This document shows positions 5,535 through 9,852 of a DNA stretch of 9,852 nucleotides, piece after piece. The stretch is from contig DAOTTD010000375.1 in the NCBI GenBank assembly GCA_034438015.1, positions 1 to 9,852 on the forward strand, given 5' to 3'. Position 1 is the first letter of the stretch. Each line of letters begins with the position of its first letter. The notes below the pieces were generated by a model, which ran no database searches, was not told the origin of the DNA, and was given only the letters and a program-made list of their open reading frames with translations. The position numbers were made by a program, and so were the translations under genes. The stretch is from JACDAE01 sp034438015. GTDB taxonomy: Bacteria; Chloroflexota; Ktedonobacteria; Ktedonobacterales; Ktedonobacteraceae.

Positions 5535-6533
5535 CTAAGCGCGATTAATATTGGCGGTCACGATCTTCCACGTGCCGTCCGACTGCTGCCCCACGATGTA
5601 GTAGCCCTGGTAGGTGCTTACCTGCGTGCCCGTGCCTGATGCCGCGTCCTCGGTTGATTGAATAGTGATGTTTACCTGTACGCTTCCATCGTTCTGTACT
5701 GTGGTATCCCCAAGAGTGATGTTGTCGTGGCGAGTATGGGCGAAGCCTTGTTGAAATTGAGCATAGCTTTGTGGATAGTTGACCCATAGATTATAAGCAC
5801 CTCGATAGTCTTTATTGTTAATATCAGTATAGTACTGTTGGACCGTCGCCTGTGCCGCCAGCGTTGGTTGTGGTGTTGGAGATGGCGTCGGCGATGACTG
5901 GGAAGTAGGGGATGGTTGGGCGGCTGGCGTGTTCTGCGTCTGGGTGGCGGGGGATGGTTGTGGGGTAGGCACTACGGTGGGCGTCGCCGCATTGTTGTTA
6001 CCTGCTAGCCAGGGAAGGTGAGATGGTCCCAGTATAAAAAATGCTGCCGAAGCCATGCCTACCAGGAAGACGAGTAGAAGTGCCAGGATGAAGGGCCATT
6101 TTGGCGTCTTGCGTGGCGGCGATGGATAGCCTGGATCGGTCGAAGGGTAAGTGCCGGGTTGAGAAACTCCCGGCGGGACATAGTTGCCGCCGGGCTGGGA
6201 GGGATAGATGGGTGTGTGGTATGAGGGAGAATTGCCGCCGCTCTGTACGCTGGGTGACGAAGGAGAATTGCCGGGTGGCGGATAGGCGGCTTCCGGCATC
6301 TTATTGGAGGGGTAGGTGCCGCCAGATTGCATAGGGTAGCCTGATTGCGGTAGTGGCGTATATGGCGGTTCTTTCAACTGTGTGTTATTATCACCATGCC
6401 CTATGATGGTTGCGTCGTTCCCGCCTACTGGCGCATCTGGCGTCGCCACATCGAATTCCGTCACCGTCCCACAGCGCGGACACCTTGCGACATTAGAATT
6501 GAGGAGTAGCCCACATTGTCCGCAGAAAGCCAT
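5535..6533 (-). CDS. Zinc-ribbon membrane protein with Pro-rich linker and NTF2-like C-terminal domain
   Basis: The 332-residue product has four parts. Residues 1-21 form a zinc ribbon with two CxxC pairs (C4, C7, C18, C21). Residues 35-144 are a low-complexity Pro/Gly/Ser/Tyr linker. Residues 145-168 are one membrane helix. A Pro/Thr/Gln linker (184-226) then leads to a domain of about 105 residues (AAQATVQQYYTDINNKDYRGAYNLW... to ...GYYIVGQQSDGTWKIVTANI), which has the look of DUF4878/NTF2-like folds. The ribbon should face the cytoplasm and the NTF2-like part the outside. ATG 6533 is chosen over an upstream in-frame TTG at 6551 because GAGGT lies nine bases before it. It is first in an operon with the next minus-strand gene. 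A role in envelope sensing is conceivable, but nothing in the sequence proves it. Confidence 0.8.
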   Translation of the reverse strand: MAFCGQCGLLLNSNVARCPRCGTVTEFDVATPDAPVGGNDATIIGHGDNNTQLKEPPYTPLPQSGYPMQSGGTYPSNKMPEAAYPPPGNSPSSPSVQSGGNSPSYHTPIYPSQPGGNYVPPGVSQPGTYPSTDPGYPSPPRKTPKWPFILALLLVFLVGMASAAFFILGPSHLPWLAGNNNAATPTVVPTPQPSPATQTQNTPAAQPSPTSQSSPTPSPTPQPTLAAQATVQQYYTDINNKDYRGAYNLWVNYPQSYAQFQQGFAHTRHDNITLGDTTVQNDGSVQVNITIQSTEDAASGTGTQVSTYQGYYIVGQQSDGTWKIVTANINRA

Positions 6534-6640
6534 AATACAAGTACCTCGCAACTCTTAATAATTTTTACAGTCACAAATATTTCTCATTCATATATAGTAA
6601 CATATATGCTGAGTGTATTGAACCCGATCGGATGGCGAAC
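6534..6640. promoter_or_regulatory. AT-rich divergent promoter region
   Basis: This segment separates the minus-strand operon from the plus-strand HIT gene and is far richer in A and T than its surroundings. On the minus strand, TTCAAT (complement of 6618-6623) is followed after 17 bases by TACTAT (complement of 6595-6600), a weak sigma70 match. On the plus strand, TTTACA (6564-6569) is a fair -35 box, but the nearest TATATA (6591-6596) is 21 bases on. Neither promoter is certain. Confidence 0.35.
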
Positions 6641-6689
6641 GCGTTGCCTTGCGCCGCGTCCGATTTAGCAGATGAGAAACGAGGATTTC

Positions 6690-7139
6690 ATGGGCTGTCT
6701 TACCTGCCTGAATTTGAGTGGAGAGCGACGTATCTCTCCTGGACCATTCATCTACGAGGGCACTCACTGGATCGTCGATTACGCCTATCCCACCACGCAC
6801 CTCGGCTGGCTCGTCATCTTGCCCAAACGTCACATCGAGGCTCTGCATGAACTCACGAAAGAGGAGTTCCAGGAATTAGCAGAGATCGAGTACAAACTGG
6901 TTCAAGTGATGCACACTGATCCCTCCATCCAGAAAGAATACCTCATGTGTTTCGCCGAGGGTGAAGGGTTTCATCATGTCCACATTCACATCGTCTCAAA
7001 GCCAGCCGATTTACCTGCGCAACTCAAAGGCCCGCGCGTTTTCGCCCTCCTGGCTGTGGATGAAGAGCACGCTATTGCTGCCCAGGAACTGACGGCGTTT
7101 TGCGAGGAATTCACGCGCAAGTTGGAGGCAATGCGCTAG
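6690..7139 (+). CDS. HIT family protein (histidine triad nucleotide-binding/hydrolase)
   Basis: HIT proteins bind and hydrolyse or transfer nucleotides, for example adenosine phosphoramidates or dinucleoside polyphosphates. Counting from ATG 6690 the product has 149 residues. The histidine triad is in FHHVHIHIV, with H96, H98 and H100, where the last His is the expected nucleophile. The N-terminal HIT strands include GWLVILPKRHIEAL, the usual G...V.PKRH..... motif. C3 and C6 form a CxxC that could bind zinc with a downstream His, as in some HIT members. ATG 6690 is chosen because GAGGA precedes it by four bases and it leaves the CxxC at the very start; an in-frame ATG at 6672 has no ribosome site. 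The substrate is not predictable. It lies upstream of a DNA repair nuclease gene. Confidence 0.9.
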   Translation: MGCLTCLNLSGERRISPGPFIYEGTHWIVDYAYPTTHLGWLVILPKRHIEALHELTKEEFQELAEIEYKLVQVMHTDPSIQKEYLMCFAEGEGFHHVHIHIVSKPADLPAQLKGPRVFALLAVDEEHAIAAQELTAFCEEFTRKLEAMR

Positions 7140-7177
7140 CGCCGCTGCTCCTTTTCTCCCGTTCTCCCGTATGAATC

Positions 7178-7206
7178 TTGCCAAACGCATCTGAGCGTGT
7201 TATTCT
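7178..7206 (+). promoter_or_regulatory. Candidate sigma70 promoter of the exonuclease/GIY-YIG gene
   Basis: TTGCCA (7178-7183, five of six to consensus) and TATTCT (7201-7206, four of six) are 17 bases apart, placing a transcription start near 7213, about 40 bases before the ATG. GGAG stands nine bases before that ATG. If real, the gene need not depend on the HIT gene promoter 114 bases upstream. Confidence 0.4.
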
Positions 7207-7253
7207 GGTACGCATGATCTAACTGCCTGTTTCTGATCTGGGAGAGCACCGCT

Positions 7254-9350
7254 ATGAGGCAAGAGGAATCTGGTGTGCTACCGCAGCGCGGGACCTTGCT
7301 GCGACGCGCTCACGAACTGTTGGAGATGCTGGGACAGCCCACGTCCGAAGACCTGCTGATACAGCATCTCTTTGGTGCCAGCGGCAACACGAATCTGTGG
7401 ACTGTGCACCTGCGCAAGGCATTGAGAAGTTCCCCGTTATTTGAGTCCAGCGGCGAGACCGGCATCGGTAGCTCGCTGCTCTGGTCTCTGAGCTCGTGGC
7501 GCAGCACGCAGCAAACGCTCGATGAGTGCGAGTTTGTGGTGGTCGATACCGAGACGACGGGTCTGCGACCCGGCCCCGATCGCGTGATCGAGGTCGCGGC
7601 GGTGCGCCTGCGCAGTGGCGCGGTTATCGACTCTTTCCACAGCCTGATCAATCCCGGTCGCCGCCTGCCGCCCTTTATCGTGAAGTTTACTGGCATTACG
7701 CCGGAGATGGTGGAGACCGCGCCTACGGCGAAGGAAATCTTTCCCGACTTCTTCTCGTTCATCGAGGACGCGACCCTGGTCGGTCACAATCTCGGCTTCG
7801 ATATCAATTTTCTGGCGTACGAGGCGCGCCTGCTGGGACAGAGCTGCGCGCTGGACGGACTCGATACCATTCTGCTGGCGCGGCGCTTCCTGCCGGGTTT
7901 GAAGCGCTTCAAGCTCGATACGGTGGCCGAGTACCTGAAGATCCAGGCGCTGCATCGGCACCGCGCGCTCGGCGATGCGGAGGTGACCGCCGCTGTCTTT
8001 CTGCGCATTCTTGAACGTGCAAAGCAGCAGGGCATCGCGACGCTCGGCCATCTTAAACTCCGCGTGCAACTTCCCGTGGCGTGGAGTGGTGACATCACGC
8101 AGGTCGTTACCACCGAGAGGGGGAAGTTGTGGCGCGCCGATGGCAAGTTGGCACCCGCCGCTACGACCACCTCGCGTCCCAACGGGAGCCTCTTCCTCGA
8201 TCCCGCACTGAAGCGCGAGTTTCCGACAAAGCCCGGCGTCTACCTTATGAAGGATGCCTACCAGCAGGTAATCTACGTGGGGAAGGCCAAATGCCTCAAG
8301 GACCGGCTCTCATCATACTACAGTCAGCCGCTGGGCTACACGCGCAAGATGGATGGGCTGCTGCAGAGCGTCAAGGAGATCGAGACGGTCGTGCTGGGTT
8401 CCGAACTGGAGGCCCTGCTGGTTGAGTCGCGCATGATCAAAGAGCTGCAGCCCGCGTACAATGTGCAGTTGCGCAACTACGAGCTGTATCCCTTTATTAA
8501 GATCGATGTTCAACATCCCTTTCCGCGCGTCTATGCCACGCGCGAGGTCGCCGCCGACGGCGCGCGTTACTTTGGACCCTTCCGCAGTCGGCACCTGGTC
8601 GATCTCACTATCGAATTAATGCAGAAGATCTTCCCCATTCGCACCTGTACGCGCAGTCTACCGCCGCAGGCGAAGCCCTCAGATCCTTGCCTGCGCCTGC
8701 ATCTCAATCGCTGTCCCGGCCCCTGCCGCGGCGTCGACGTTGATCCCGTCGCCTATCAGCAGGTGATCGAGCAGGTCTGCGCCTTCCTGGGTGGCGAGCG
8801 TGGGGACCTGGTGGAGCGCCTGCGCTGCCAGATGTTCGAGGCATCGCAGCAGTTGAACTTTGAGCGTGCTGCCTGGCTCCGTGACGCCATTCGCAGCGCC
8901 GACGAGATCCTGATCGGGCAACGACTGATCACCGGCGCTGTCGAAGCCAACAACCTGTTCATCGTCTATCCCTCGGCGCAAGAGGGCCACAACGAGATCT
9001 TCCTCATTCGGCATGGACGCCTGGTACAGCAGGCATGTGTCCCTCACGAGATAGGCGCGATGAACGACGCGATGCACTCTTTACTGGAAGTCGCAGCGCA
9101 GCTCGGCGCTCCGCCCGGCGTTGTCGGTAAGGCCGAGGTTGATCAGATCAATATCATTAGTCGCTGGATACACCGGCACAGCGACGATCGCGCCTTCTTC
9201 CCTTTCCAACACGCGCTCACCGATTGCGAAGAGGCACAATGCCTGGTGCAACGCATATGGACCGAGGTGGATGCCGTGCGCACCCTGCCGATCCTCGCCG
9301 ACGCTGAAGAAAGCATTGACGGGCTGCCGCATGCGGAGGATATTGCGTAG
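7254..9350 (+). CDS. DEDDh 3'-5' exonuclease fused to UvrC/Cho-like GIY-YIG endonuclease
   Basis: The 698-residue protein joins two nucleases. Residues 13-83 form a helical segment ending FESSG...LLWSLSSW, reminiscent of a winged-helix (HARE-HTH-like) domain. The DnaQ-like DEDDh exonuclease spans about 92-255: D98 and E100 (VVDTETTG), H178-D183 (VGHNLGFD), and H236 with D241 (HRALGD). The GIY-YIG domain spans 325-410: GVY at 328-330, YVGKAK from 341, R351, E391 (EALLVES) and N403 (AYNVQLR). As in UvrC/Cho, a Cys cluster follows (C465, C479, C487, C491), then a UVR-like helix pair (519-553; LNFERAAWLRD). The RNase H-like nuclease and helix-hairpin-helix of full UvrC are not seen, so it resembles Cho, which makes the 3' incision in nucleotide excision repair. 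Similar DnaQ-UvrC fusions occur in actinobacteria. All key residues are present. Confidence 0.92.
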   Translation: MRQEESGVLPQRGTLLRRAHELLEMLGQPTSEDLLIQHLFGASGNTNLWTVHLRKALRSSPLFESSGETGIGSSLLWSLSSWRSTQQTLDECEFVVVDTETTGLRPGPDRVIEVAAVRLRSGAVIDSFHSLINPGRRLPPFIVKFTGITPEMVETAPTAKEIFPDFFSFIEDATLVGHNLGFDINFLAYEARLLGQSCALDGLDTILLARRFLPGLKRFKLDTVAEYLKIQALHRHRALGDAEVTAAVFLRILERAKQQGIATLGHLKLRVQLPVAWSGDITQVVTTERGKLWRADGKLAPAATTTSRPNGSLFLDPALKREFPTKPGVYLMKDAYQQVIYVGKAKCLKDRLSSYYSQPLGYTRKMDGLLQSVKEIETVVLGSELEALLVESRMIKELQPAYNVQLRNYELYPFIKIDVQHPFPRVYATREVAADGARYFGPFRSRHLVDLTIELMQKIFPIRTCTRSLPPQAKPSDPCLRLHLNRCPGPCRGVDVDPVAYQQVIEQVCAFLGGERGDLVERLRCQMFEASQQLNFERAAWLRDAIRSADEILIGQRLITGAVEANNLFIVYPSAQEGHNEIFLIRHGRLVQQACVPHEIGAMNDAMHSLLEVAAQLGAPPGVVGKAEVDQINIISRWIHRHSDDRAFFPFQHALTDCEEAQCLVQRIWTEVDAVRTLPILADAEESIDGLPHAEDIA

Positions 9351-9355
9351 TACGC

Positions 9356-9361
9356 TATAAT
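9356..9361 (+). promoter_or_regulatory. Possible -10 box upstream of dcd
   Basis: A perfect TATAAT follows the stop codon of the fusion nuclease by five bases. No -35 box is seen 16-18 bases before it (TTGACG at 9316 is too far), so its use is uncertain. It would give a leader of about 160 bases for the deaminase gene. Confidence 0.3.
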
Positions 9362-9402
9362 GATTGGTACAACGTTTATTTTTAAGAAGATGCAGGACAT
9401 TG

Positions 9403-9481
9403 GCGCAGGGCGACCCGTTGCGGGCACAGTGGGGCGTGGAGAGGACGTGTCGGCGCGCAGGGCGACCGCAAGGGTCGCCTT
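9403..9481. repeat. Direct repeat and hairpins in the dcd leader
   Basis: GCGCAGGGCGACC occurs at 9403-9415 and again at 9455-9467. The second copy folds into AGGGCGACC-gcaag-GGTCGCCTT (9459-9481), including one G-T pair. The first lies next to a smaller CCCG/CGGG hairpin (9413-9423). No T-run follows, so these are not classical terminators. They may be a dispersed palindromic repeat or a structured leader. Confidence 0.6.
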
Positions 9482-9526
9482 GCAGGCAGCGCCGTTTATC
9501 GAGAAGTACCTGGAGAGCGTGCGAGC

Positions 9527-9852
9527 ATGTTATTATCCGACAAACGTATACTCGAAGAGTTGAAGAACGGCAACCTTGTCATTGAGCCGTTCGATGAGCG
9601 GCACCTGGGGACGAATTCTTACGATTGCCGCCTGGGTGAGTGGTATTTTCAGGGCGATGCCAACATTGAAGTGATGCATCTGGAGATTCCCGCCGAAATT
9701 CGTGGCTATTGGGGCGAGCCGCGCAAGGCCAGGGATGGCAAGATCGCTATCCGGCCCGGCACAACCATTCTGGCGCATACGCAGGAGGTCATCGGCGGCC
9801 ACAACGGCTATCTCGCGAAGATGTATTCGCGCAGCACCGTGGCGCGCTCGGG
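9527..9852 (+). CDS. dcd: dCTP deaminase (partial, continues past window end)
   Basis: The first 108 codons are present. dCTP deaminase converts dCTP to dUTP (some members go on to dUMP) in thymidylate synthesis. The start MLLSDKRILEELKNGNLVIEP is typical, followed by GTNSYDCRLG (residues 28-37), the conserved G..SYD.RLG motif. KMYSRSTVARS (98-108) is the substrate-loop motif usually written GRSS.AR. The catalytic Glu lies further on and is beyond the window, so activity and the mono- versus bifunctional type cannot be judged. GGAG precedes the ATG by 11 bases, a rather long spacing. It is 176 bases after the nuclease fusion on the same strand, and together with the HIT gene suggests a nucleotide and DNA maintenance neighbourhood. 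Confidence 0.93.
   Translation, partial: MLLSDKRILEELKNGNLVIEPFDERHLGTNSYDCRLGEWYFQGDANIEVMHLEIPAEIRGYWGEPRKARDGKIAIRPGTTILAHTQEVIGGHNGYLAKMYSRSTVARS

Noticed and set aside
7437..8069. 210-codon minus-strand ORF opposite the exonuclease domain
   Set aside because: Shadow frame; the plus strand carries every exonuclease motif here.

Overview
This window looks like accessory chromosomal sequence from a Ktedonobacteria-type Chloroflexota bacterium. That placement is inferred. It rests on protein style: a DUF929 thioredoxin-like membrane protein, a zinc-ribbon/Pro-Thr-rich/one-helix protein, and a DEDDh exonuclease fused to a UvrC-like GIY-YIG nuclease. No rRNA or other marker gene is present to confirm it.

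Region 1 (1-467) has no convincing gene but is rich in structure. Three consecutive hairpins end in a C-rich/G-rich stem, resembling the right end and omega-RNA of an IS200/IS605-type (TnpB) element. Two 60-bp-period copies of a hairpin-forming repeat follow, then a perfect 27-bp inverted repeat. Region 2 (468-812) is a small VOC/glyoxalase-superfamily gene with a good ribosome binding site.

Region 3 (905-4824) is one DUF929 gene broken by two mobile elements. It has a sigma70-like promoter, a lysine/arginine/glutamine-rich N-terminus, one membrane helix and a CPYC thioredoxin-type motif. An IS4-type element (1549-3003) sits inside it, with 18-bp perfect terminal inverted repeats and unusually long 20-bp flanking direct repeats. 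The reading frame resumes exactly after the element, then ends at an intact IS1182-type transposase gene (3210-4787). The last part of DUF929 is not found beyond that second element, which suggests a deletion.

Region 4 (5000-6533, minus strand) is a two-gene operon: a zinc-ribbon membrane protein with an NTF2-like tail, then 13 bases later a conserved protein of unknown function. An AT-rich divergent promoter region (6534-6640) separates it from region 5.

Region 5 (6690-9852, plus strand) is a DNA and nucleotide maintenance cluster: a HIT-family protein, the exonuclease/GIY-YIG fusion, and the start of a dCTP deaminase gene that runs off the window. A structured leader precedes the deaminase gene. 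These three suggest nucleotide clean-up and DNA repair functions, although separate promoters may drive them. No complete new multi-gene system is evident. The most unusual points are the candidate omega-RNA with its repeat neighbours, the long duplication around the IS4-type element, and the domain combination of the exonuclease fusion.
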